From Microvirga subterranea (GTDB lineage: Bacteria; Pseudomonadota; Alphaproteobacteria; Rhizobiales; Beijerinckiaceae), in contig NZ_QQBB01000006.1 of NCBI RefSeq assembly GCF_003350535.1, positions 310,001 to 374,000 on the forward strand: 64,000 bases of DNA. The letters run 5' to 3'. Of the stretch, positions 54,262 to 63,261 are shown piece by piece. The translations under genes and the position numbers were made by a program. The first letter of the stretch is position 1. Every line of letters starts with the position of its first letter. The notes under the pieces were generated by a model, which had not been told where the DNA came from, did no database searches, and worked only from the letters and a program-made list of their open reading frames with translations.

Positions 54262-55482
54262 CTATGGGACAGGAGCCTGCGTCGTGCCGATGCGGCGAGC
54301 GAAGGCGTTGGCCAACGGGCTGGCGGTCAGGCCATGGGCCAGGATGCTGAGGATCACCGTCCAGGCGACGGTGGCCGTCAGGGTCTCGCTGCCCGGCAGG
54401 TTCGCGTCGAGCACGATGACGGCGAACACGATGCTCGCGAGGCCCCGGGGCCCGAACCACCCCAGGAAGAGCTTGCCGTCGGCGCGCAGATCGGCGCCGA
54501 CCAAGGCCAGCCACACCGGGATCATCCGGATCGCCGTCAGGCTCAGAACCGCATAGGCCAGAACCTCCCAGGTCAGCCGGCCGAGAGCCTGGCCGATGAC
54601 CGCCGCCCCGAAGAGCACCCACGTCAGAAGGCCGAAAAGGTCGCCGGAGCCTTCGGCCGACAGTAGGAGTTCATGCTTCCGCTCCTGGTGCCGGGCCAGC
54701 GCGCCGGCCGCGATTCCTCCGACGAAGCAGGCGATGAACCCGCTCCCGCCCAGCGCCTGGGCGGCCGCGAAGGTGGTGAACGCCAGCGCGATCGCGGGAA
54801 GCTGACGCCAGGTCGTGGACAACCAGCCGCGATCGGCGGAAAACCGAAGCGCCCAGACGCCGGCGACCGCAAGCCCTGTGCCCACGACGAGCCCGATCCC
54901 GATCTCCTCCACGAAGTGGTGGAGCGCCAGATTCCACGATCCGGCGCCGCCGACCGGTTCGCCGGCAAGGGCCAGCAGGACCAGGAGAAGCGGCACGCAG
55001 ATGCCGTCGTTCAGCCCGCTCTCCACGTTCAGGCCCTCGCGAATGGGCGCGGGAACGGCGGGGTTGACGACGACCGCCTTGCCGAGAGCGGCGTCGGTGG
55101 GCGCCAGCATGGTCGCAAGCAGCGCTCTCTCGATGATCCCAAGCGCCGGGAAGAGCACGGCGGCTGCGGCGGTGCCCAGCAGGATCGTCAGGGGCAGGCC
55201 GATCAGCAGGAGGCGTTCCGGGATCGTGTAGTTGAGCCTGAGCACCCTGAGATCGGCATTGGCCGCATCCGTGAACAGGACCAATGCCAGCGTGAACTCG
55301 GCCAGGGTCCGAAGGCTCTGCGCATGAACGTCCAGCCTGAGCCAGTTCAGCCCCTCCGGGCCGACGGCGAGCCCGAAGACCGTGAACACCAGAGCCCCCG
55401 CAACGGACGTGCGCTCGAGCCGCCCCGCGATGAGGGCGTACACGAACGCGAAGGCGAAGAGGATGGCGACATCCTGATACAT
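54262..55482 (-). CDS. cation:proton antiporter, CPA1 (NhaP-like) family
   Basis: A 406-residue membrane protein with twelve or so transmembrane segments. The CPA1 acidic motif is LAPTDAALGKAVV, with a second conserved site at NVESGLNDGICVPLLL; the Asp of each would bind the exchanged cation. There is no C-terminal regulatory domain. ATG 55482 is chosen; a GTG five codons earlier is possible. It converges with the MFS gene. Confidence 0.9.
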   Translation of the reverse strand: MYQDVAILFAFAFVYALIAGRLERTSVAGALVFTVFGLAVGPEGLNWLRLDVHAQSLRTLAEFTLALVLFTDAANADLRVLRLNYTIPERLLLIGLPLTILLGTAAAAVLFPALGIIERALLATMLAPTDAALGKAVVVNPAVPAPIREGLNVESGLNDGICVPLLLVLLALAGEPVGGAGSWNLALHHFVEEIGIGLVVGTGLAVAGVWALRFSADRGWLSTTWRQLPAIALAFTTFAAAQALGGSGFIACFVGGIAAGALARHQERKHELLLSAEGSGDLFGLLTWVLFGAAVIGQALGRLTWEVLAYAVLSLTAIRMIPVWLALVGADLRADGKLFLGWFGPRGLASIVFAVIVLDANLPGSETLTATVAWTVILSILAHGLTASPLANAFARRIGTTQAPVP

Positions 55483-56032
55483 GGCTGGACCGTCCACTCA
55501 GCCCTCGCGCCCACGGCGTGACCGATCCTTCGTTTCGTCTTCATGGGAGCTGACAAGATCATGGCCGGCCAGGATTTGCTTGACCGATGAGGACAATGTC
55601 TGAACCTTTTGCGACACCGTCGCTGCAAATCATGCGGAACCGCCGCCTGTTCGGGGACTGGCCCAGGCGCAGCGTCGGGAAAGGGCAACGCGCAGTCATC
55701 AGATGACGCATGCGATATGGCCACGTGCTGAGCAAGCTGCGACACCGCCGCGCTCTGCCGGATGACCTCCTGACGATCTCAGGCCAGCTTGCGAAAAGTC
55801 AAAGCGGCCTTCGCGGATCCCGGTAGCAATTCAGGCAAGACCTTCGTGGGCGAGGCCCTATTTCCTCGTCCCAAATTGTCAACGGAGTGACCCAATCGGT
55901 CAAGCAGCGGGCCCGGCAGGATCCAAACTGGAAAGAGCCGGCAAGCCCGCGATTGCGCGCATGCCTGACGGTGGTCCAGCAGCGGCCATGACGGCTGACG
56001 GGGGACAGACGATCGAAAGATCAGAGGTGGTC
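55483..56032. other. long intergenic region upstream of the pta-ackA operon
   Basis: About 550 bases with no supported gene. It holds a 12-base inverted repeat with wide spacing (TGCTTGACCGAT at 55577-55588 and ATCGGTCAAGCA at 55895-55906) and a small dyad GTCAT-CAG-ATGAC (55694-55706). Open frames here lack protein-like composition. The promoter of the acetate operon should lie in its right part. Confidence 0.5.
55577..55906. repeat. 12-bp inverted repeat enclosing a 330-bp non-coding segment
   Basis: TGCTTGACCGAT and its exact complement ATCGGTCAAGCA bound a 330-base segment. There is no flanking target duplication that I can see, so a degenerate miniature mobile element is only one reading; paired sites for a DNA-binding protein is the other. 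Confidence 0.35.
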
Positions 56033-57010
56033 ATGACGGTTGCGGCATCAAGTCAAAGCCTTTCTCAGCCGGCGCGGCGGCACGACAAATACGACCGGCT
56101 CGTGGCGGCGGCCCGGTCCCTGCCGAAGCTGAAGGTCGCCGTGGCGCATCCATGCGATGCGGCATCCCTAGGCGCGGTGTTCGAGGCGGTCGAACTCGGC
56201 CTGATCGAGCCGATCCTCGTCGGGCCGCAGGACAAGATCTCCGCCGCTGCCGAGGCGTTGGGCAAGCCGATCTCCACGATGCGCATCGTCGAGGCTCCGC
56301 ACAGCCATGCAGCCGCCGAGAAGGCCGTCGAACTCGTCAGGGCCGGCGACGCGGAGGCGCTGATGAAAGGAAGCCTGCACACGGACGAACTCATGGGCGC
56401 CGTGGTACGCCGCGAGGGCGGCCTGCGTACGGCGCGCCGGATCAGCCACTGCTTCGTGATGGACGTTCCCGGCCATGAGACCGCGCTGATCATCACCGAT
56501 GCGGCCGTCAACATCGCGCCGACGCTCGAGGACAAGGTCCACATCGTCCAGAACGCCATCGACCTCGCCCGGGCGATGCGGGTCGACCCGGTTCGGGTCG
56601 CGATCCTGTCCGCCATGGAGACGGTCAACCCGAAGGTGCCCTCGACCATCGAGGCCGCGGCGCTGTGCAAGATGGCCGACCGTGGGCAGATCACGGGCGG
56701 GATCGTCGACGGTCCGCTGGCGCTCGACAATGCCATCGATCTCGGCGCGGCGAAGATCAAGAAGATCCAGTCGCCGGTCGCCGGGCAGGCCAACGTGCTC
56801 GTCGTGCCGGATCTGGAGGCCGGCAACATGCTCGCCAAGAGCCTGACCTTCCTGGCCGATGCCGATGCCGCCGGCATCGTGCTCGGGGCCCGCGTGCCGA
56901 TCATCCTCACCAGCCGGGCCGACTCGGCCGTCACGCGGCTGGCCTCCTGCGCCGTGGCCTCGCTCGTGGCCGACGCGCAGCGCAGGCAGCTCACCGTCCC
57001 GGAGGTCTGA
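56033..57010 (+). CDS. pta: phosphate acetyltransferase (short Pta, phosphotransacetylase/butyryltransferase family)
   Basis: A 325-residue enzyme that would interconvert acyl-CoA (acetyl-CoA) and acyl phosphate. Family motifs include VAVAHPCDAASLGAV, LMKGSLHTDELMGAVV and GQITGGIVDGPLALDNAI. It has no N-terminal regulatory domain and matches the lone domain found as the second half of bifunctional enoyl-CoA hydratase/phosphate acetyltransferase proteins. The ATG at 56033 has AGAGGTGG upstream. Acetate kinase follows after 3 bases. Confidence 0.88.
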   Translation: MTVAASSQSLSQPARRHDKYDRLVAAARSLPKLKVAVAHPCDAASLGAVFEAVELGLIEPILVGPQDKISAAAEALGKPISTMRIVEAPHSHAAAEKAVELVRAGDAEALMKGSLHTDELMGAVVRREGGLRTARRISHCFVMDVPGHETALIITDAAVNIAPTLEDKVHIVQNAIDLARAMRVDPVRVAILSAMETVNPKVPSTIEAAALCKMADRGQITGGIVDGPLALDNAIDLGAAKIKKIQSPVAGQANVLVVPDLEAGNMLAKSLTFLADADAAGIVLGARVPIILTSRADSAVTRLASCAVASLVADAQRRQLTVPEV

Positions 57011-57013
57011 GCC

Positions 57014-58222
57014 ATGATCCCCGTCCTCATCGTCCTCAACGCGGGCTCGTCGAGCGTCAAGTTCCAGGTCTTCGACATGCCGGACGGCGCCGAGCCGCGG
57101 CTCGTCTGGAAGGGCCTTTATGAAGGCCTGGGAGGCGCGGCGCACTTCGTCGTCAAGCATGCCGGAGGAGCGAACCTCGACGAGATTTCGTGGGCGTCCG
57201 GCGAAGACTTCGGGCATGAGGAGGCTCTGATGCACCTCGTGTCCTGGCTGCGGCAGCATCAGGAGGGTCGCAGGCTCGCGGCGATCGGGCACCGGGTCGT
57301 CCACGGCGGCGAGGCCTTCTCGGCCCCGGTTCTGGTCGACGACGGCGTGATCCAGACGCTCGACGCGCTGGTGCCGCTCGCGCCCCTGCACCAGCCCCAC
57401 AACCTGGAGCCGATCCGTATCGTCCGCCGGCGCCTGCCGGGAATGCCGCAGGTCGCCTGCTTCGACACGGCCTTCCACCAGACCCAATCCGGGATCGCCA
57501 GGATGTTCGCCCTGCCGCGTGAGATGCGCGAGCGCGGCGTGAAGCGCTACGGCTTCCATGGGCTGTCCTACGACTACATCTCGTCCGTGTTGAAGGACTA
57601 CGATCCACGCCTCGCAGAGGGGCGGGTGGTGGTCGCCCATCTCGGAAACGGCGCGAGCCTGTGCGCCCTCGACAAGGGGGTGAGCATCGCCACGACGATG
57701 GGCTTCTCGGCGCTCGACGGTCTCCCGATGGGAACCCGGTGCGGCGCCGTCGATGCGGGCGTCGTCTTCTACATGCTCCGCGAAATGAAGCTCAGCCCGG
57801 AGGAGGCCGAGCGCGTGCTCTACACGAAGTCCGGCCTTCTCGGCGTGTCCGGCCTGTCAAACGACATGCGCGTGCTGCGGGCCAATGCCGCGACCGATAC
57901 GGATGCCAGGCGCGCCATCGACCTCTTCGTCTATCGCATCACGCGCGAGATCGGATCACTCGTGGCGGCGCTCGGCGGTCTCGACGGGCTCGTCTTCACG
58001 GCCGGCATCGGCGAGAACGACGCGGCGACTCGCGCCGAGGTGATTGCCGGGCTCGCGTGGGCCGGGCTTACGCTCGATGAGGCGGCCAACCGCGCCGGCG
58101 GGCCGCGGATCTCCGCCGGACCCGGACCCGCCGCGTGGGTCGTTCCCACCAACGAAGAACTCGTGATCGCCCGGCAGACGCGCGGCGCGCTCGGCGCGGT
58201 GCAGGCCAAACTCGCATCCTGA
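57014..58222 (+). CDS. ackA: acetate kinase
   Basis: A 402-residue kinase that converts acetyl phosphate and ADP into acetate and ATP. Signature 1 is VLNAGSSSVKFQVF at the N terminus; signature 2 is GLSYDYIS with preceding FHG; the ATP site includes AHLGNGASLCAL and the later FTAGIGENDA. It follows pta after 3 bases, giving a classic pta-ackA pair, and precedes a conserved unknown gene and DUF3141. Confidence 0.93.
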   Translation: MIPVLIVLNAGSSSVKFQVFDMPDGAEPRLVWKGLYEGLGGAAHFVVKHAGGANLDEISWASGEDFGHEEALMHLVSWLRQHQEGRRLAAIGHRVVHGGEAFSAPVLVDDGVIQTLDALVPLAPLHQPHNLEPIRIVRRRLPGMPQVACFDTAFHQTQSGIARMFALPREMRERGVKRYGFHGLSYDYISSVLKDYDPRLAEGRVVVAHLGNGASLCALDKGVSIATTMGFSALDGLPMGTRCGAVDAGVVFYMLREMKLSPEEAERVLYTKSGLLGVSGLSNDMRVLRANAATDTDARRAIDLFVYRITREIGSLVAALGGLDGLVFTAGIGENDAATRAEVIAGLAWAGLTLDEAANRAGGPRISAGPGPAAWVVPTNEELVIARQTRGALGAVQAKLAS

Positions 58223-58237
58223 ACGGAGACTGACGTC

Positions 58238-58750
58238 ATGGAAACCCTGAAGACCAAACCGAATGAGGCCAAGGCGCAGCAGGAACTCGGCGACGAGACG
58301 TTCATGTCGGCCGCCGACCTGCGCAGCTACATGACCGAGATGCAGATGGCGAAGGCCATGAAGTCGGTCGACGGCATGGATCGGGCCGAGAAGGCGCGCC
58401 AGGACCTGATCAAGCGCATGGCCGAGCCCATCGACCTGACGCCGGAGCGCCTGAAGGAGATCCTGCAGCCGCTGAAGTCGAAGCTGAAGGCCGCGGCGGA
58501 GCGCGGCCAGACCGAGCTGATGGTCATGCGCTTTCCCAACGCGCTGTGCACCGACAAGGGTCGCGCGATCAACAACTCCGATCCGACTTGGCCCGAAACC
58601 CTCACCGGGCGCCCGCGCCAAGCCTACGAGCTGTGGCGCGATCAGCTGAGGGATGCCGGATTCAGGTTGAGCGCCTTGATTATCGATTGGCCGGGCGGCC
58701 TGCCGGGCGACGTCGGCTTCTTCCTCAAGTGGGGCGACACCAAACACTGA
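58238..58750 (+). CDS. hypothetical protein in pta-ackA operon (170 aa)
   Basis: A 170-residue soluble protein with no domain I recognise. The N-terminal two-thirds is charged and helical (AKAMKSVDGMDRAEKARQDL, then LKEILQPLKSKLKAAAERG); the C-terminal part looks like a small alpha-beta unit (QTELMVMRFPNALCTD, FRLSALIIDWPGG, VGFFLKWGD). It sits 16 bases after ackA and about 30 before the DUF3141 gene, so it is part of the operon. Its role may be linked to acyl-phosphate or storage-polymer metabolism; this is a guess. Confidence 0.72.
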   Translation: METLKTKPNEAKAQQELGDETFMSAADLRSYMTEMQMAKAMKSVDGMDRAEKARQDLIKRMAEPIDLTPERLKEILQPLKSKLKAAAERGQTELMVMRFPNALCTDKGRAINNSDPTWPETLTGRPRQAYELWRDQLRDAGFRLSALIIDWPGGLPGDVGFFLKWGDTKH

Positions 58751-58781
58751 GCGTCTTCTGAATTTCGACAGGACAGGAACG

Positions 58782-61220
58782 ATGCGAGAAGCCGAATCCA
58801 GGACTGAAGAGCGCGACGACGGCGGGCAGCCCCTCCTGACGGAGATCGCCCGCGCACGAACCAAGGTCGCCGAGGTTTATCAGGAGCGCTGCACCAAGGC
58901 GGTGCAGCGCTACCTCGATGCCGCGAAGGCCGCCGCTGAGCCCTTGAGGGAGGAGTCGGTCCGCTCGGCGTCGCCTCTCGACGTCTGGCGCGACGCCAGC
59001 GCCTACTGGCTCGACTTCACGCAGCGATCCGTCCTTTACTGGGACACGCTGCGCCAGCGCGGCAACAACTGGGTCGAGCACGAGAAGGCCGGCAAGCCGC
59101 CGCTGCTGGATTTCGCGTGGGACATGGTCGCCGACGCCCGCACCTTCGAGCGGCCGGTGAACTACGCGCTCGTGCGCATCGTCCCGCCCGACGGCATCAA
59201 GACGGATCCCGAGCGCCGGCCCTTCGTCATCATCGACCCGCGCGCTGGTCACGGGCCGGGCATCGGCGGCTTCAAGCAGGACTCGCAGGTCGGCGTGGCG
59301 CTCAAGGCGGGACACCCGGTTTACTTCGTGATCTTCTTCCCCGACCCGATGCCCGGGCAGACCCTCGCGGACGTCTCCCGCGCCGAGGCCGAGTTCCTGC
59401 GGATCGTCGGCGAGCGCCATCCCAAGACCCGCAAGCCCGTCCTGTTCGGCAACTGCCAGGGGGGCTGGGCCTCCATGCTGGTCGGCGCCGTCGAGCCGGA
59501 TCTCGTCGGCCCCATCGTCATCAACGGGGCGCCGATGTCCTATTGGGCAGGCAACGACGGCGAGAACCCGATGCGCTACGCAGGCGGGATCCTCGGGGGC
59601 CTTTGGCCGGCGCTCCTCGCCAGCGATCTCGGCGCCGGCAAGTTCGACGGGGCCAACCTCGTCGAGAACTTCGAGTACCTCAACCCGGCCAACACCTATT
59701 TCGACAAGTACTATACGCTCTTCTCGAAGATCGACACGGAGCCCGAGCGCTTCCTCGAATTCGAGCGCTGGTGGGGCGGGTTCTTCCTGATGAACCGGCA
59801 GGAGATCAAGTGGATCGTCGAGAACCTGTTCGTCGGCAACAATCTGGCGGCCGGCGACGCCGAATGGTCGGAAGGCCGCGCCTTCGACCTGCGGTCGATC
59901 AAGTCGCCGATCATCCTGTTCGCGTCGCTCGGCGACAACATCACGCCGCCGCAGCAGGCCTTCAACTGGGTGGCCGATCTCTATCCGACCACGGAAGCCC
60001 TGAAAGCGAACGGGCAGGTGATCGTCGGCCTGATGCACGAGAGCGTCGGCCATCTCGGCATCTTCGTGTCGGGGTCGGTCGCCAAGCGGGAATACACCCA
60101 TATCGTCGACCTGATCGAATATATCGAGCACCAGCCGCCGGGCCTCTACAGAATGCAGGTGGAGGAGCATCAGGCGGACGGGAAGGTCCGCTATGATGTG
60201 ACGCTGACCGAGATGCGCGTCGAGGATCTGCAGGTCCTGCAGAAATACAGCCGCAAGGACGAGATGCCGTTCGAAGCGGTCGAGAAGACTTCGGAGGCGC
60301 TGGCCTCCGCCTACGAGACCTTCGTGCATCCGTTCGTTGCGCCCATGGTCACGCCGGCCGCAGCTGGGCTCGTCAGGGCGTTCAATCCCCAGCGGGTGCA
60401 GCGCTGGGCCGTGTCCGACCTCAACCCCTTCCTGTGGCCGCTGAAGGGCATGGCCGACATGGCCAAGGCAAACCGGGCGCCGCGCAACGATGACGGCCCG
60501 ATGGTGGCGATGGAGCGTTGGGCCGCCGCCATGACCTCGGCCTCGTGGGATCTCTACCGCGACCTGCGCGATGCGGCGGTGGAGAACACCTTCTTCCGCA
60601 CCTATGGCCCGGCCGGCATCGGTCTGGCCGCGCAGGGGGGCGAGGCCGTCGCGGAAGAGCCCGCCGACGTGCGCAACGCCCTGCTGGTGAAGGAGGCGCT
60701 GTCGCATATCGAGGAAGGCGACCGGACGAAGGCCCTGGTCCGCGCCGCGCTCCTGCTGATGAAGGCCGGCACCGGGCGGCGGCGGCTCTCGGCCATGAAG
60801 CGGACGCGGGAGCTCGTCGGACAGGACATCGGCCTGCTCGACATGCCGATCGAGGCTGCGCGGGAGATCATCCGCGAGCAGTCCTACATCGTCGACTTCG
60901 AACCCGTGAAGGCGCTCATGGCGCTGCCCAAGCTTCTGCGGACACCCGAGGAGCGGCGCCGGCTGCTCGATCTGCTCGACCATGTGGAGGGCCGGATCGA
61001 AGCCAACGAGAAGCAGGTGACCCTGCTCGGCGAAATCCGGCGGCTCCTCGCCGAAGAGGAGACGGGAGACAAGACAGGCGGCAAGGCGAAAGCCGAGCCG
61101 ATCACCGTGACCTTGGTGGAGCGTCAGGCGGACGGCCGTCCCGTGGCGGCCGCCAAGAGCGCCAAGCATGGTGCCACCCGTCGCTCCGGTGACACCCGAC
61201 GCACGAGGGCAAGCTCATGA
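58782..61220 (+). CDS. DUF3141 protein, alpha/beta-hydrolase related to PHA synthase
   Basis: An 812-residue protein of the DUF3141 family. Residues about 120-420 form an alpha/beta-hydrolase fold with the elbow LFGNCQGGWAS, in which cysteine replaces the usual serine, as in PHA synthases. A downstream Asp in FASLGDNITPP and His in LMHESVGHLGIF complete a likely Cys-Asp-His triad. The first 115 residues and the last 350 are mostly helical and charged. The last codons overlap the fabI start (ATGA). Family members occur next to pta-ackA and fabI in several proteobacteria. The reaction is unknown; a transferase or thioesterase on hydroxyacyl groups is plausible. Confidence 0.85.
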   Translation: MREAESRTEERDDGGQPLLTEIARARTKVAEVYQERCTKAVQRYLDAAKAAAEPLREESVRSASPLDVWRDASAYWLDFTQRSVLYWDTLRQRGNNWVEHEKAGKPPLLDFAWDMVADARTFERPVNYALVRIVPPDGIKTDPERRPFVIIDPRAGHGPGIGGFKQDSQVGVALKAGHPVYFVIFFPDPMPGQTLADVSRAEAEFLRIVGERHPKTRKPVLFGNCQGGWASMLVGAVEPDLVGPIVINGAPMSYWAGNDGENPMRYAGGILGGLWPALLASDLGAGKFDGANLVENFEYLNPANTYFDKYYTLFSKIDTEPERFLEFERWWGGFFLMNRQEIKWIVENLFVGNNLAAGDAEWSEGRAFDLRSIKSPIILFASLGDNITPPQQAFNWVADLYPTTEALKANGQVIVGLMHESVGHLGIFVSGSVAKREYTHIVDLIEYIEHQPPGLYRMQVEEHQADGKVRYDVTLTEMRVEDLQVLQKYSRKDEMPFEAVEKTSEALASAYETFVHPFVAPMVTPAAAGLVRAFNPQRVQRWAVSDLNPFLWPLKGMADMAKANRAPRNDDGPMVAMERWAAAMTSASWDLYRDLRDAAVENTFFRTYGPAGIGLAAQGGEAVAEEPADVRNALLVKEALSHIEEGDRTKALVRAALLLMKAGTGRRRLSAMKRTRELVGQDIGLLDMPIEAAREIIREQSYIVDFEPVKALMALPKLLRTPEERRRLLDLLDHVEGRIEANEKQVTLLGEIRRLLAEEETGDKTGGKAKAEPITVTLVERQADGRPVAAAKSAKHGATRRSGDTRRTRASS

Positions 61221-62023
61221 ACGATCAACCCACCGACCTGACCAAGGTCGCCATCCAATCGAAGATCCTGCACGGCAAGCGGGCCCTCATCGTCGGCATC
61301 GCCAACGAGCATTCGATTGCCTATGGCTGCGCCCGGGTGTTCCGCGAGCTCGGCGCCGACCTTGCCGTCACCTACCTCAACGAGAAGGCGAAACCCTATG
61401 TCGAGCCGCTCGCGAAGGAACTCGGAGCCTCGATCTTTGCGCCCTGCGACGTGGCTCAGGGCGGCCAGCTCGAATCCGTCTTCGAGCGGATCCGCAAGAG
61501 CTGGGGCAGCCTCGACATCGCGCTCCATTCCATCGCCTTCGCCCCGAAGGAGGACCTGCAGGGAAGGCTCGTCGACAGTTCGGACGAAGGCTTCAAGGTG
61601 GCGATGGACATCTCGTGCCATTCGTTCATCCGCATGGCGCGGCTCGCCGAGCCGTTGATGCCGGACGGCGGGACGCTCCTGGCGATGAGCTATCATGGCG
61701 CCAACAAGGTGGTGCCGAACTACAACCTGATGGGTCCCGTGAAGGCGGCGCTGGAGAGCGCCGTCCGCTATCTCGCCTACGAGCTGGGCGACAAGCACAT
61801 CCGGGTGCATGCGGTTTCGCCTGGCCCCTTGAAGACCCGGGCGGCGTCCGGCCTCAAGGACTTCGACGTGCTTCTCACCGAGGCCATCGAGCGGGCGCCC
61901 ATCGGCGAGCTGGTCGATATCGACGACGTGGGCCTCACCGCCGCGTATCTGACGACGCCGTTCGCCCGCCGGCTCACCGGAACGACCACTTACGTCGACG
62001 GTGGGCTCAGCATCATGGCGTGA
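61217..62023 (+). CDS. fabI: enoyl-ACP reductase
   Basis: A 268-residue NADH-dependent short-chain-dehydrogenase-like enzyme that reduces the enoyl-ACP double bond in fatty acid synthesis. The FabI cofactor site is VGIANEHSIAYG; the catalytic Tyr-x6-Lys is in PNYNLMGPVKAAL, with the second Tyr in AMSYHGANK. It lies at the end of the pta-ackA-DUF3141 operon and overlaps the previous stop. As housekeeping FabI is expected elsewhere in the genome, this may be a second copy with a role tied to acyl-CoA or storage-polymer metabolism. Confidence 0.92.
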   Translation: MNDQPTDLTKVAIQSKILHGKRALIVGIANEHSIAYGCARVFRELGADLAVTYLNEKAKPYVEPLAKELGASIFAPCDVAQGGQLESVFERIRKSWGSLDIALHSIAFAPKEDLQGRLVDSSDEGFKVAMDISCHSFIRMARLAEPLMPDGGTLLAMSYHGANKVVPNYNLMGPVKAALESAVRYLAYELGDKHIRVHAVSPGPLKTRAASGLKDFDVLLTEAIERAPIGELVDIDDVGLTAAYLTTPFARRLTGTTTYVDGGLSIMA

Positions 62024-62062
62024 GGAGCTCCTGCAGGAGAGCGTCTTCAGAAGGGGGGAGTC

Positions 62063-63172
62063 GTGCGTTCAGCGGATCCGCGCGACACGATGAACAGCCG
62101 GGAACGGACAGCCTCTCCCGAGGCTTCGTACGTCGAGAAGGCGCTCGGGCTCGTGCTGCTTCTGATGCTGGCCGTCGGCTGCATCTATGTCCTGACGCCG
62201 TTCCTCAAAGCCATCCTCCTCGCCGTCACGCTGTGCGTGTCCACCTGGTCCCTGTTCCGGAAGGCCGAGAAGCGGCTGGGCGGGCGCCCCACCGCCGCGG
62301 CCCTGCTCATGACGCTGATGACCGCCGCCCTGCTCGTGCTCCCGTTGCTGGCCCTGGGCGCGAACCTGACGGACGATGTCGCCCGGCTCGCCGCAGTCGT
62401 CCGGTCCGCCATCGATCAGGGGCTGCCGCCGCCCGGTTGGCTGGGACGCGTGCCTCTGGTCGGCCGCGAGGCGGAGCGGGTCTGGCTCGAGGCATCGCAA
62501 CAGGGCCAAGGGCTCGGGCCGGCCCTGGCGCCCTATGTGGGAACGATACGGGAATGGGCGCTCCGCCAGGGCGGCACGCTTCTGTCCGGGACGCTTCAGG
62601 TCGCCTTCGCCATCGTGCTGGTGTTCTTCCTCTACCGCGACGGCGCCTATGTGGAGCGTCGACTCGAATGGGCCATGGCGCGCCTGGGCGGCTGGCGGGC
62701 CCGGCACGTGCTCAAGGCGGCTGGCGCCGCCATCAAGAGCGTGGTCAACGGGGTTCTCGGCACGGCGCTCATCCAGGGCATCCTGCTCGGCTTCAGCTTC
62801 TGGCTTGCGGGCGTCCCCGGTGCTATCGTGCTCGGTGCCGTGGGCGTCGTCCTGACCCTTGTGCCCATGGGCCTCCTGCTGCTCTGGCTGCCGGCGGCCC
62901 TGTGGCTGATGTCTAACGGCCACACCGGATGGGGCGTGTTCGTGATGGCATGGAACGGTCTCTTCGTCGGCAGCCTCGACAACGTCCTGCGTCCGTACCT
63001 GATCAGTCGCGGGATCCGGATGCCCATGGTGCTCATCTTCCTGGGCGTGCTCGGCGGCCTCCTCACCTTCGGAATCATCGGCGTGTTTCTCGGCCCCGTC
63101 CTGCTCGCCGTCGCCTACACCCTGTTCCAGGACTGGGGCCGTGCCGGCGTCGTTGCGCCCGATTCCACCTGA
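62063..63172 (+). CDS. AI-2E family transporter
   Basis: A 369-residue membrane protein of the AI-2E (PF01594) family with about seven transmembrane segments: a paired N-terminal hairpin, an amphipathic middle and a late cluster (GVVLTLVPMGLLLLWLPAAL, then VLGGLLTFGIIGVFLGPVLL). The family is broadly described as permeases; the autoinducer link is established for few members. GTG 62063 follows GGGGGGAG with very short spacing; the ATG at 62090 is an alternative. Confidence 0.86.
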   Translation: MRSADPRDTMNSRERTASPEASYVEKALGLVLLLMLAVGCIYVLTPFLKAILLAVTLCVSTWSLFRKAEKRLGGRPTAAALLMTLMTAALLVLPLLALGANLTDDVARLAAVVRSAIDQGLPPPGWLGRVPLVGREAERVWLEASQQGQGLGPALAPYVGTIREWALRQGGTLLSGTLQVAFAIVLVFFLYRDGAYVERRLEWAMARLGGWRARHVLKAAGAAIKSVVNGVLGTALIQGILLGFSFWLAGVPGAIVLGAVGVVLTLVPMGLLLLWLPAALWLMSNGHTGWGVFVMAWNGLFVGSLDNVLRPYLISRGIRMPMVLIFLGVLGGLLTFGIIGVFLGPVLLAVAYTLFQDWGRAGVVAPDST

Positions 63173-63261
63173 CCGCCCCGGGGGAGGCAGCCGATGACCA
63201 TTTCCATCCCGATCAAACCAAGCGCGTCCGGAGCCGCAACGCCGTCCATCGGAGAGGCCAT

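Noticed and set aside
58725-61169. 814-codon open frame antisense to the DUF3141 gene
   Set aside because: It is a shadow of a high-GC coding strand: no ribosome-binding site, no recognisable motif, and composition rich in Arg/His/Asp/Gly as expected for antisense frames. The same applies to long antisense frames at 26412-28208, 31444-33408, 6463-8145 and 4921-6294.
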